Assembly: GCA_003342895.1 (NCBI GenBank)
Contig: PTFA01000412.1
Span: forward strand, 186,001-250,000
Direction: 5' to 3'
DNA length: 64,000 nucleotides
Origin: Casuarius casuarius
Lineage: Eukaryota > Chordata > Aves > Casuariiformes > Casuariidae
Shown in pieces: positions 53,841 to 64,000 of the stretch. Under the pieces are notes generated by a model that saw only the letters and a list, made by a program, of their open reading frames with translations, did no database searches and was not told the DNA's origin. Position 1 is the stretch's first letter. Every line of letters starts with the position of its first letter. The translations under genes were made by a program, and so were the position numbers.

Positions 53841-54006
53841 CCAGTATGGTTGTGGTATGCGGCTGTGCAGATTTTTCAGCCAGATTAGAGTCCTGTACTT
53901 TCTGCAAATCTAGTCTGAATGTGCTACTTTTTCCCTTCTCATCACTGACTTTTCTTGAACGAATCATCTCCCACAGTTCTCTCCTCTCTCCAAAATAATA
54001 ATTTTT
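53841..54006 (-). CDS. GARIN2: GARIN2 (FAM71D) exon 4
   Basis: Starting after the TAG that ends at 54007, the frame reads KNYYFGERRELWEMIRSRK, then VSDEKGKSSTFRLDL, and ends at CTGG|GTAACT. It enters in phase 0 from exon 3 and leaves one base, which fits exon 5. The acceptor is unusual: a stronger-looking CCTACCTACTGCAG site lies 19 bases upstream, but using it puts the exon in a frame that stops after about 28 codons. The donor and the downstream frame are convincing; the exact 5' boundary is not. Confidence 0.6.
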
Positions 54007-54917
54007 CTAGTTCCCTGTCACTTTTCTGCAGTAGGTAGGCAAAGTTTTTTTTTTCCTCTCGCTCTTCTACCCATGGCCAGGGAAGAGATGGGAGCTCTTG
54101 AGTGCAGTGAAAAGGTAGTCATGTATGCAGCACTCAGCATTGACCATTTGAGTGTGCTTTTTTCTCCTGCCTGTGGATGTCCCTCTGTCTGGCTGAAAAA
54201 TGTGTTGGATTGAGCGAGAAATAATGCATAGTCAAGAAATGTCTTTGCTGACAAAATGTTGTTTACGTGGGAAATAGCTTTAGATAATATGTTCGGCAGC
54301 ATCATTAACCATCCAAGTTCCTTCCTAAGTGCACCTCTAAGGTAATTGGTCCCTCCTGTGCTTTAGTGGAATTTCTGTGTGAGAGTTTTCTCTTCAGGAC
54401 CTCCTGCAGCATTTCTGCTGTCTCTGCTCCTTGTTTCTTTCTTAGCTACACTGAGCAGCTGCCTTCAGCCTGTCTGGCTGTCCACTGTATTTCCTTCAAA
54501 TATTTTCTACCCTTTCTGTCCTTTGAGTGGATTGAATGCTTTTGCCCCCCTTGCTTTTTAGCTCTGAGTCTCTATGTAGGACTCAGCTGTGCCATGTCTT
54601 TCCTTCTCTGCCTCTTCTCAGTGGGTTGTGGAATTCAGCAAAAAAGAGCCATTCAAAAGAGCATAAGTCTGCTACCACCTATATGAGGAAAAACTAAACA
54701 CTGAACAATAAGAAGTAAGCCATTTCTTCATTTTCAAAAATTCATCAAGGCTACCATGCAGCTGGCACCCTCACTCCCATGAAGTGCTCTAGGGAGTTTA
54801 CAACAGGCCAGCTGTTTTGGTAAACAGATCTGTAGCTCCTTCAAAGAATACAAAAGCTTTGACTTCAGACATAGTGAGGAATGTTGACACAAGCAGGTGA
54901 TACTCTCCGATTCTTCA

Positions 54918-55340
<423 letters not shown>

Positions 55341-55747
55341 TCATAAGTGCCTCTATCTGATTATGGAAGCAATACTGAGCATCAGTTCATAGAACTGATG
55401 CAAAGGAGATTAGCTTCTTTGCAATGTCTTTATTGCACTGTGTTATTTCCTGATGATCCGCCACATCCAATCTTACTACAAGTTTTCAGCTTCTGATATA
55501 TTTAGAAAATTACATGTTAGACATTCCCAGTCATCAACTATCTATACCTATGTGGATAGCTTTAGTCTGAAATGGTGACCAGAGCAGGGCCAAAAACTGT
55601 GTACTTAAACTTAAGTGATCCTATTGTGAAGTCTATTAATGAACTGACCCATAAAGGAAAGAAAACATTGTATGAAAAGGGGTAGTACCTTTGTATTTCT
55701 TATTTATTCTTCAAGGAATTATTTACCCCTTCTCAGTGCTAACTCAC

Positions 55748-55950
55748 CTGGTGAGTGCTAACTGTTCCATGTGGGATGGCTGCTCTGAGAACTTCCAGAA
55801 ATTTGTTGCACTTTCTGGTGGGGACACAGGCACCTCATGTGCTAGCAGCATCACACTGGGCATTGGTGAGCTGGGGCTGGCAGTGCAGACACCGATGGTC
55901 ACGCAGTTGGGTCGGTTATGGACATAAATTGGTTCCCCTTTTCGATTAAT
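55748..55950 (-). CDS. GARIN2: GARIN2 (FAM71D) exon 2, core domain
   Basis: The acceptor TTTTTTTGTTCAG|ATT and donor CACCAG|GTGAGT are both close to consensus. It encodes INRKGEPIYVHNRPNCVTIG, then SPSSPMPSVMLLAHEV, the conserved VHN...V.IGV...SP.LP.P.VMLLA pattern of the GARIN/FAM71 family. It joins exon 1 in phase 0 (VQ|IN) and leaves two bases that complete Arg in exon 3. Confidence 0.93.
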
Positions 55951-56198
55951 CTGAACAAAAAAACCCCAATGAACTCTGTCATTTGCCATGAGATCTCACA
56001 CTGAGAATATACTACCAATACATTTCACGGTGTTTTGGCTTGGGACTCCTACAGCTTATGTAATGGGGTGGTGAGGAGAGAGGGGAGTGTGGAATAACGA
56101 GAGGGAAATGTGTGAATGAAAAGAGAAGAGAGAAGCTGAGTAAGGACAAAAGAGGACTGGAAATCTCTTGTTCTTGCATAGTCCCCATCACTGGGTAC

Positions 56199-56310
56199 CT
56201 GACTGCTGAGGTAAGAAAACTCTTGGGTACCATTATCTTGAATTTCTCTTAGTGCAAACATGATGGAAGCAGCACTCTGTTCTGATGATTCGTTGTCCTT
56301 ATCAGTATTA
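56199..56310 (-). other. Exon-like segment in GARIN2 intron 1, not assigned
   Basis: Bounded by TACTATCACAG|T and AGTCAG|GTACCC, open in one frame (DKDNESSEQSAASIMFALRE). Its 112-base length is not a multiple of three and would break the frame between exons 1 and 2, so it cannot be a normal coding exon of the main transcript. Confidence 0.3.
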
Positions 56311-57502
56311 CTGTGATAGTAACGAGACCTGGTTATGAACCAGGATCCTGCGAGGTGCTGTACGAGCACAGAATGGAGAAAGGTCCCAGACAATTTTTGT
56401 GTAAGACAAAGTAACAGATACAGAGAGATGAGAAAATACAAAGAGATGAGAATAAGTTGAAAAGTATTATGGAACTGTGCTTATGGAAGATGGAATGACC
56501 TACCATCATCATGGTTTATTTTTGGTAGGCAGCAGAGGAAGTGTGCTCCAAGAAGGAATTTGAGGGAGGACAGTGCACTAGATTTGTGGATATCTAGTGA
56601 AAACTCCTCCCAAGCGTGGGAGACAGTATGGAAAAAAGCTCAAAGGCTATTTTTTTTCATTTTAATGTAAACAAGTGGGTGATGGTGCTGTTTTCTGGGG
56701 CTGATTGGTTAGGGCAACTGCCTCCTTGATAGTAAATGAGGTCTGATAAATTCCATCTTGCACTGTTGATACATGTGCAGAATGATAATTAGCAACTTGT
56801 CTCTATTTTCAAGGTGCTTAATGATTTTATCCCCTAGTTTATTTATCAAGGGAAGAGCAAAGGATATTGCAATTATCACAAAGTGAGGTAATGAAATCCT
56901 ATGAAAGCCATTGTTCAGATACATCATGTAAATAAAATTCATGGGTTTTAGATACATTGTGAATGTAAGATTGCAGGAGTTTAGATTGTTGCCAAGGTCA
57001 TGCAGGTTCTGTGGCCAGAACTTGGTTCGCAGGGTAAGTGACAGGCAGGGATTTTAAAGGATATTAAAAGGAAGGAGCGGGGAGAGATTGTCTGGAGAAG
57101 GCTGACTGCTGTTTAGGGTAGGTTGAGCTTAAGCTAATGTCTAAACAACCTTAATGAGATAGTAGAGAACCAGAAATTTGCTAGAACAATCCTAGCTGTT
57201 GGTACAGAAAGCAGTAGATCAATCTCAGACATTACTTTTTGCCATCCCTCTCCAATGCACAGCATTACAAAGAGTGGTCCAAAAATCCAGCAACAGCAAA
57301 GTGAGAGCAGAATGAGTCTGTAGGAGAAGGGAAAACAATTACATTTGTATGTGAATGTGTGTGTATTGAAGAATAGAGAATAAAAGTAGTGGGAATAAAT
57401 GAATAAAGGCACCTATCAAGCTGAGGGAGAAAAAAAAGAGACAATCTATTCAAGCAATTTCGTTTGTGCATGCCAAATAATTTCATTTGAATGGCTTTTT
57501 AC

Positions 57503-57637
57503 CTGGACAAACTTGCTTTCAAACATGGGAGCAGAGGTAAAAGGGGCATATTCTCCTTGGCTAAGGACTCTCTGAAGATCACCCACAGTGGACGTCTGGC
57601 TTGTACTGATGCTCTTAAAATCAAGCTTGCTACTCAT
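57503..57637 (-). CDS. GARIN2: GARIN2 (FAM71D) exon 1 with start codon
   Basis: The ATG at 57637 opens MSSKLDFKS, followed by VGDLQRVLSQGEYAPFTSAP and MFESKFVQ, the diagnostic N-terminal signature of GARIN/FAM71 proteins. The exon holds 45 codons and ends CAG|GTAAAA in phase 0. A possible acceptor (TTTTGTGGATAG) lies five bases before the ATG, so an upstream non-coding exon is likely. GARIN2 is chosen over paralogues because the gene lies immediately upstream of PALS1 in the same orientation, as in mammals. Confidence 0.92.
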
Positions 57638-58595
57638 TTTGCCTATCCACAAAACAAGAATAAATTTACAAATTAAACAGAGAAAAAGACATATATGGGG
57701 AAAACTGAAGATTATGAAAAGAAACAAACATAATCCTTCCTGCTCACTTTTATTGTCCCATTAAAGAGTGGAGTCTCCCCCAACACACACGTTTAAGAAT
57801 AAGCAGTCTCAAGCACAAAGAGTAGCTTAGTAAGGCTTCTCAGTTCTTCACTCCTCTTTCACCAAGTCGTTTATAAGCAAAGGGTCCAACTATCTTTCTG
57901 ATGATAAGCTCAGGCCGTTAGATTAGGCACGAAGCCCAGATAAACCCATGCTTTAAAGGTAGAGGTGCTGCCTGAGGAGCTGATGAGATTTAGATTTGTT
58001 CCTCAGGCAAAACCAGCGTAAAAAGTGATTGTCACATTAACTTTTTCTTGCTGTTGCTCTGTATCACTTATTTTAACTGCTCTTTGGCATAATTCTTCCA
58101 TCCTCTTACCATGAAATCTCAATTGGGAAAATTCTAAGAATAAACCCTGATAGTTAATGTGTGAAATTTATACAAAACTAGTGAAATAAAAAGTGAAATA
58201 AAGACTAGTTTGCATATGCTATTCCATGCTTCTGTATGTCTTTCTTGTTTATAAATAATCTTGCATTTTTTTGCCACTATTAAGATAATAGCATTTTAGT
58301 AGCTGTATTTTTGTATGAATACAGTGACATACTTTGCAAATAATAATGGAAACCCTTGGGCTGTACTCAGTGCTGCTCTGGGATGACAGCTAGGTGACTT
58401 CTATCTTTGTGCCTCTTGGATTACAAAGTTTTTGTCAGGAGTCAAGAAGATGGCAGGACTTCGGGGATGCTCTGGAGTAGAAACTCTCCAGCAGCTGACC
58501 AAGCTGACTAGCACAAAAGCTGGAGAATAAGTAACATACTATTGATTGACCTATTAAGGAAAAAAAAAAGCCCAAGGCTACTCATTAATTACATT
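57638..58595. other. Region upstream of GARIN2 start codon
   Basis: AT-rich. It may contain 5' UTR or promoter of GARIN2, but no CpG island or clear core promoter was seen. Confidence 0.45.
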
Positions 58596-58599
58596 TCAT

Positions 58600-58745
58600 A
58601 AATCTTTGTTAAACAGCTAATCGCTATTATCCCAGGTAGATACAAGAGTCAAATGATTTATTCAAGACTGCTCAGTAAGTGGCAGAATGACAAAAAGACT
58701 AGAAATATCCTGCCTCTGGCTTATTTAAAGAAATAGAGGTAGTAG
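58600..58745 (-). mobile_element. MIR/CORE-SINE relic
   Basis: The plus strand shows gctattatccc, then aatgatttattcaagactgc and tcagtaagtggcagaatga. This matches the reverse complement of MIR (TCATTCTGCCACTTACT, a GACCTTGGGCAAGT-like block and GGGATAATA) in the right order. Confidence 0.7.
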
Positions 58746-58799
58746 ATTTCTACTTCCAGTTCCTACCTTGTTTCACACTGGTAAATCCATGCCTTAGAC

Positions 58800-59160
58800 A
58801 GAGGAGTATATCTAGGAAAACAGCGGACGGGAGCACGCTAGCCTGTTCCGAGGAGCCCACTGGAACGCTCCCGGCACTAGAGGCCCATGGTCGGCAACAT
58901 CAGGCAAGTTCTCGATGATCCAGGGTCCCTGCTTGAGTTTCTTTAAAGAGTGATGATACATGAATGCCTGTAAAAAGGGCAGCAGTTTTTGTCATAATAG
59001 GCAGGCAGGGGCAGACTGGAGGAGCTCAGCCCCATCACCGCTGGCCTCACAATACGTGGCTTGGTCTGTGCCCCCGCAGCACTTAGGTTTCTCAGTTAAG
59101 TCAGGGCACCGTGGTTACAGGTTGTGTGGATTCACACAACATAAACACATTAAGGGCAAG
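58800..59160. other. CpG-containing non-coding stretch
   Basis: Locally GC-richer than its surroundings (58806-58900 has several CpG). No exon, RNA gene or repeat family was recognised. Confidence 0.35.
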
Positions 59161-59199
59161 ATAACATTAGAGATTTTTGCATGGGTGTAGTCTGCTCAG

Positions 59200-59660
59200 T
59201 GCGGGCTGCCAGGGATAAAGCAAGAGCGGGTCTCCTCCGTGAAGGAGAAGGAGCTGAGAGCCCACGGTGACCTCAGCAGAGGCAGTGCTCTCACCAGCCA
59301 GAACACAGCCTCACAGAATATACAAGTATGGGCAGAGCAGGGTGGTGCTAACAGGGTCCACTGACAGTCCCAGGCGAGCCAAGGTGATTAACCAGGTCAG
59401 CAGGCCATCCAGAGAGTCCAGTGAGAAGCAGCAGGAGACAGGGCCAGAGACAAGGCTACAACACAGGTCCAAGAAGTCCATCCAGGAGACAGGGCTGGAG
59501 ACAGGTACACCTATAGCATAGCTCAGGCAAGCACTACATACTCCAGACTGAGCTTAAATGTAGCTGCCAGAGTCATAGGTGCAGGGTGTGGGTGTGGGTC
59601 TGGGTCTCAGGTGAGGCTGTTCAGGGTAATTAAGGCCTATTGGTGCACTCAGGACCCTGA
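59200..59660. repeat. GC-richer repeat-like block with internal duplication
   Basis: Imperfect direct repeats: caggagacagggccagagac near 59431 and caggagacagggctggagac near 59481, each followed by a similar a-ggt/ac tail, plus a (gggtgt)n-like run near 59585. It resembles a dispersed repeat or minisatellite, but the family was not recognised. Confidence 0.45.
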
Positions 59661-62340
59661 GACAGGTCCAGGGTGTTAATGAGCCAATTGAAAATGGAGC
59701 TTGTACTCATGTGTCTTGCTCTGGTTTGTAACTTATGGCTTCTCTGTATACATTATTTCTCCCAAGTAACTCTTTTGTTCAGCCAGGGAATGTCACAATC
59801 AGCCTATGACTTTGAGTTAACTGTTTTTTCACTGTTTGTAATAACACTACTGCTTCCAACTCAGCCTGGTGCATAGACAAGAGTTCAGGCCATGACTGAG
59901 CAACAAGCTGGTTGAAGCGGAATCAATACTGCAAAATGAGGATTATGTTGTCTGATTGAGGGAAACAGTTTGAAGAACCACTGTACTTCTTTGCAGATAC
60001 ACAGCCTCCTTTGTATAGGTGCACATCCACAGTTGCTTAGATGAGGCCCAGTGTAGAAGAGCTTCTGAACTGTCTGATAATACTATGTGCTGACATAGCT
60101 CTGTCCAGCGGAAACGCTTTCTGCTCTCTCCACCGTACAAGACATCTGTGATCCAGTCTGGGAAGCAATGGGTTGGCCCCTAAAATATTTTTCTTTTCCA
60201 GCTGCTTTACAGCTATGTAAATATGTGGACAGAGATGCATAAATTGGTCTAGCAAAACCAGCAACAACAAAGCCATTTTTCAAAATTGAACTTCCCCTCC
60301 CTCTCTGGACAATGGACATGTAATTATGAACATCACCACAGGTGAGTGAGCTGAAGGAGACTGACTCCACAGTCAAGTGGTCACAGCTCTTGCCTGAGCC
60401 ATGGAAGATGCCAGTCCTTTCTACCTACTCCAAATACGGCATTTCATACACTGAGCAGCATTGCATACACTTGTTTGGACTGTGCAGTAAGTGTGGTGTG
60501 CAGATACCAGAGGAGGAGAGACAGAGCTAAGATTGTATTAGGAAGCAGTAGAGCCACCAGAACTTCTGTAATGCAGGAAAATAGCGCTTTCAGACCTAAG
60601 ATAACATTATCATATGATGCTCTGTTGTGCCATGTGTATGTTCTGGCATGGGCAGCACTAGCTAGTTCAGGTGTCTCTGACTCACTCATCGCTTGTCACT
60701 CTAACGTGTTGCCATCAGACTCTCTCAGTTTCAGGGTAATGCTTCGGTACTGGCTATTGTAAGGGCTATGGACTAAGGGCTGCTGGCTATTGTAAGAAAT
60801 GTGTCTATCAGTTTTTCAAGGCAAATTTTGTAAGGCCTTTCTTTTCCCTCCTGTAATGAAATAAATTGTTATTTTTGTTTTAATCTAACCCTAGCCACCA
60901 CCTCTTCGAAAAAATCCAGCTAATGGAGGAGGCAGCAGCATGACTCCTTAGCAATGCAGGCTGCCAACAGCATATTAAGCCCTGTCTTCTGCTCTGTTCA
61001 CTGACTTTTCATAGCATGCTGAGCAAATTGATTGGATTTCACCAGCAGGGAGTAAATTACAGAAAGACACTAATGGAAATATGGTGCCAGCTAACTACCT
61101 TTAATTTAGATAGGTTCAAGTAGCACTGCATTTCTATGTATACCTCTCCTCTCCTGAAGTGCTGGTGGATAAGTAGCTCTCAGGCCATTTTCTTTCTCAT
61201 TATTCAATACCTTTAGTGCTGCACAGCTGTCTAATGCTAACCCAAAAGCAGTGGTAGGCTGTGTTTTCAGAAACAGAACAGTACACCACAAACAACCAGC
61301 TGCAATCGGCGTTGGCTCCAGTTCACGCTACCAGTCAGTTCCCGGGAGCTGATCCCCCTGTAGCGCAGCACCGTCGCCCACCGGGGGGGTAGTCAGAGCC
61401 CCATCCCGAGAGGTTTCCCACCAGTCTTCACTGTGAACCTGCCTGTTCCAGGAACTCGTCCAAATACAAGGAATCTGTAGTAAAGTATTAAGCACCAATT
61501 TTTTCATTCCAGCTTCTTCATGTGTGCGCCAGGGTGGTCTTGCCTCAGATGAGAGTGCCTAGGTCAGCTGGCAGTTCTCCGGACTGATGCAACAGCGTGC
61601 TAAACCAGCAGCATACATGAGGAGGCTGTCCGCACTAGTGGGCTGGCTATAAACCACAATAAGCGATCAGGCATAGTAGGGAAAATGTACCAATATTATA
61701 GCATAGCTGTCAAGCGACCAAAGCGGGTCTTTTCACACAGTACAGGACAGATCCTCAACTGAGGTAATCAATGCAGTCTCCATTATCAGATCAAATTAGA
61801 GGAAATTAAAGGAAGATACTCATTTACCAGGGCTCCTTGCCATTATTTCTAATCTTTCATGATTTGTGCAGATAACCTCTCTTTCCTTGTACCTATGCAA
61901 TTACAAAATAAGCAACAGTAATTAATGGTGGAAGTGGCAGCAGTGCAAGCTCCCTCGCTGCCTCCCCTCCAGCCCGCAGCGTGTGCCAGGTGCCGAGCTA
62001 CCACCACTTCACCGGCGTGCTGGGGACTACAGCGCTCTAGAGAAATGGTATTTAGCTTGCCCTAGCGCATGCTTCTGTCCAGGGGAAACTTGCTCTCAAA
62101 TGTTTCAGGCCTTCCACAGTGGAAGTCAGGGAAGATCTCTACAAGGGGGAGAAAAGAGCAAAATAAAAAAAAAATAATCTGAGAATTGTGAATAGAAGCT
62201 AATTTTTGAGTGAAGCGGGATGCTAATTTTTAATACTCCTCATCACGTTAGGTGCAGGCGGGGAAAGAATGCGCTACATAGAATAAGTGTCCTGAGTATA
62301 CGGCAATGTCTATTTTTACACCAAGTGTTTGGAGCTGGAA
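59661..62340. other. Intergenic sequence, no supported gene
   Basis: Several 60-97-codon open frames on both strands overlap one another and have no motif or splice pair. A short CpG-rich patch lies at about 61308-61440. Confidence 0.45.
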
Positions 62341-62360
62341 AAAAAAAAGATCCACTTTAC

Positions 62361-62610
62361 CTCCAGGGCCTGGCCAGCTAGGCCGTGGCGGCCCGCGGCA
62401 GGGCAGAGCTGCAGCCTTGCCGAGTGGGGAGCAGCCCTGCAGCGGGGCCAGGCCTGGAGACCTGCTGCGACGGCAGGGCTGTGCATGCAGAGCCCACAAG
62501 CAGAGGCGTGCTGGCACCCCTGAGCTGGCAGGGCAGGGGCCACGGGGCGCACCAGGCACCATGAGCTGTGCATGGAAATGATGGTGACGGGCTGGAGCGG
62601 CACACTTGTG
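62361..62610 (-). promoter_or_regulatory. GC-rich block ending in a splice donor
   Basis: About 250 bases of high GC with moderate CpG end, on the minus strand, in CCCTGGAG|GTAAAG at 62361/62360, a good donor. It could be a non-coding first exon for the GARIN2 transcript or an exon of the unassigned gene represented at 62773-63154. The overlapping open frames in all phases reflect GC content. Confidence 0.35.
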
Positions 62611-62772
62611 AAGTTTATGGTTTGCCTTTATGAGATATTTTATTTTTGTTATATTTTGGTTTTTATGGTTATTTTATATTTTGGTATATATCTATACCAA
62701 TAAATGTGTCCATATGTGGAATTAACTTGTGTGGGCCATGGACACCTTCCTTTGCCCTTCATAAGTCCTCAC

Positions 62773-63154
62773 CTTGCCGTGGACACCTGAGGCTGAAGAG
62801 AGGTCACCTGGTCTGGGGTATGGTCCAGTCACACTTTGCTCCATGTAGCTGGGCCAAAGCTGGTGAGTGACACCCCCACCCTCCCACTGCTTCGCAGCTG
62901 TAAAAAGGGGCACGCTGATAGAGAGGGTTGAAAGACCAGCGACTGCCTGGGCGACTGTTGCCATGAAGCCGGGATGGGGCTGTATGGCACCTCTAAATCT
63001 CATGAGGACATCTCCAAAGGCTTTGACAGTGGAGACCTGGTAGCAGTTTGTGCTTGTATTGCTATTTATGGGCTCCAAGTAACATGGCTGTTTACAGATG
63101 TCATTTTGCCAAGATGTTAGGATCTCGTAAGTTTTCTTGAGCTCCTTATTGCTC
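62773..63154 (-). CDS. Candidate 382-nt exon of an unassigned gene
   Basis: Bounded by CCTTTGCTATTTCAG|G and GGCAAG|GTGAGG, both good splice sites, and open throughout (one base plus 127 codons). It encodes NKELKKTYEILTSWQNDI, later VKAFGDVLMRFRGAIQPHPG and AQAVAGLSTLSISVPLFTA, with a short hydrophobic stretch that could be a membrane segment. No family was recognised. It does not resemble the gephyrin C-terminus expected from the neighbouring gene in mammals. If not spliced, the frame ends at 62722. Confidence 0.45.
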
Positions 63155-63239
63155 CTGAAATAGCAAAGGATTAGGAAATAGCAGAAGTGGATTTAAATAC
63201 CTCTTCTCCTACCTCCTCCCCCACAAATGCCCCCTTTCC

Positions 63240-64000
63240 TGGCATGAGTCTACAGGACTTCTGCTAGTAAATATATTAGAAAATGACCTAGAAAAGGGGT
63301 GAATGGGGAACTGACAGAGCTTGCTGATGATACTAAGATATTTGTGGTATAAAGGGCAAGGACAACTACAAAGAATTGCAGAAGGATTGCTCAAAGTTGA
63401 GTGGAAGTGTGATAAAACAGCTGAGGAAATTCAACACAGAGAACTGTAAAATGATACATATGAGGAAAATATTTTCCTAATTTGTCATCTCTAATGACTG
63501 TCTCTAGATTGACTATTATCAATAAAGAATGCGATTTTAAGGTTTAGTAGATGTGTAAAAACACTTTGTTCAGAAGCAGCGTGAAACAGATTCATTATTA
63601 GGAAATAGCGAACACATGGAGGTCATCGTTATGCTTTTGTGACAGTTATGCCTTTGAATCCTATGTGTAGTTCTGGTCCCCTTATCTCAAAAAGAATATA
63701 GAAAAACTGAAGAAAGTGCAAAGAGGGGCAACAAAAGTGATCCAAATTATTGCCCCTTTGAGACTAAGTACGGACACAAAGGCTGACTACATAGATTAGG
63801 CTTCTTAATCCACAAGATAGCCATCTATAAAATTATGGTTGGCAAGGTAAGGGTGGCTTCTCATTGTTTACTCTAATACAAAAGCTAAGAGACATGAACT
63901 AAAACAAGTAGGTGGGAGTGAGAACAAAACAAAGCAAATAATGCTTTACACTCTGCTTAGTTGAGCTTTGGAAGTTCTTCCCACAAACACTGTGGATGCT
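63240..64000 (+). mobile_element. Old CR1-family LINE fragment, runs off right edge
   Basis: Plus-strand landmarks in order are aatggggaactgacagagct, gctgatgatactaagat, gtgtagttctggtccccttatc, tcaaaaagaatatagaaaaactgaag, and agtgcaaagaggggcaacaaaagtgatccaa. This is the C-terminal pol/3' region of an ancient amniote CR1. It is diverged and interrupted (a non-matching stretch lies near 63470-63600), with no open frame. Confidence 0.8.

Noticed and set aside
54018..54305. 95-codon minus frame just upstream of GARIN2 exon 4
   Set aside because: The frame does not match exon 3 phase, and its stop lies at the strong CTGCAG site. It is most likely intron.
55744..55927. Plus-strand frames opposite GARIN2 exon 2
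   Set aside because: Antisense shadows of a well-supported exon.
62248..62605. Several 64-104-codon frames on both strands in the GC-rich block
   Set aside because: All phases are open because of high GC; no domain is visible.

Overview
The window is nuclear DNA of an amniote, most likely a bird or other sauropsid. The evidence is AT-rich non-coding sequence, multi-exon genes with GT-AG introns, old CR1 LINE and MIR/CORE-SINE remnants, one GC-rich CpG-island promoter interrupted by an assembly gap, and N-terminal PALS1 sequence of vertebrate type. No bacterial, CRISPR or operon-like structure is present. The species cannot be fixed from the sequence.

Two genes can be named, both on the minus strand and head to tail. 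PALS1 (MPP5), the Crumbs-complex MAGUK scaffold, occupies the left part. Its promoter is probably the CpG island at about 37.96-39.30 kb. Its start codon is at 11747, and its next coding exon (4033-4241) carries the first L27 domain. The rest of the gene (second L27, PDZ, SH3, GUK) lies beyond the left edge. GARIN2 (FAM71D), a germ-cell Golgi/RAB2-interacting family member, lies at 57.64-52.62 kb. I could place six exons with compatible splice phases, about 409 codons in all. Its last coding exon is not placed. The order GARIN2 then PALS1 in the same orientation is the one I know from human chromosome 14q23.

Layout: 1-37.9 kb, PALS1 introns with two coding exons, an isolated CpG-rich block at 18.46-18.80 kb, a poly(T) tract at 20.4 kb, a minus-strand CR1 relic at 30.4-31.1 kb and a tRNA-like repeat at 35.4-35.6 kb. 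37.96-39.3 kb, CpG island with 495 N. 39.3-52.6 kb, the interval between the two named genes, with a sharply bounded 69-nt candidate exon at 41.3 kb, a 107-codon open frame behind a good acceptor at 46.9 kb, a MIR relic and degenerate reading frames of unknown origin. 52.6-57.6 kb, GARIN2. 57.6-64 kb, upstream sequence with a MIR relic, a GC-rich block ending in a splice donor, an unassigned 382-nt exon candidate at 62.77-63.15 kb and a CR1 relic running off the right edge.

I found no convincing new biological system. The best leads are the unassigned minus-strand exon candidates (41.3, 46.9 and 63.0 kb) and the CpG-rich intronic block at 18.5 kb.
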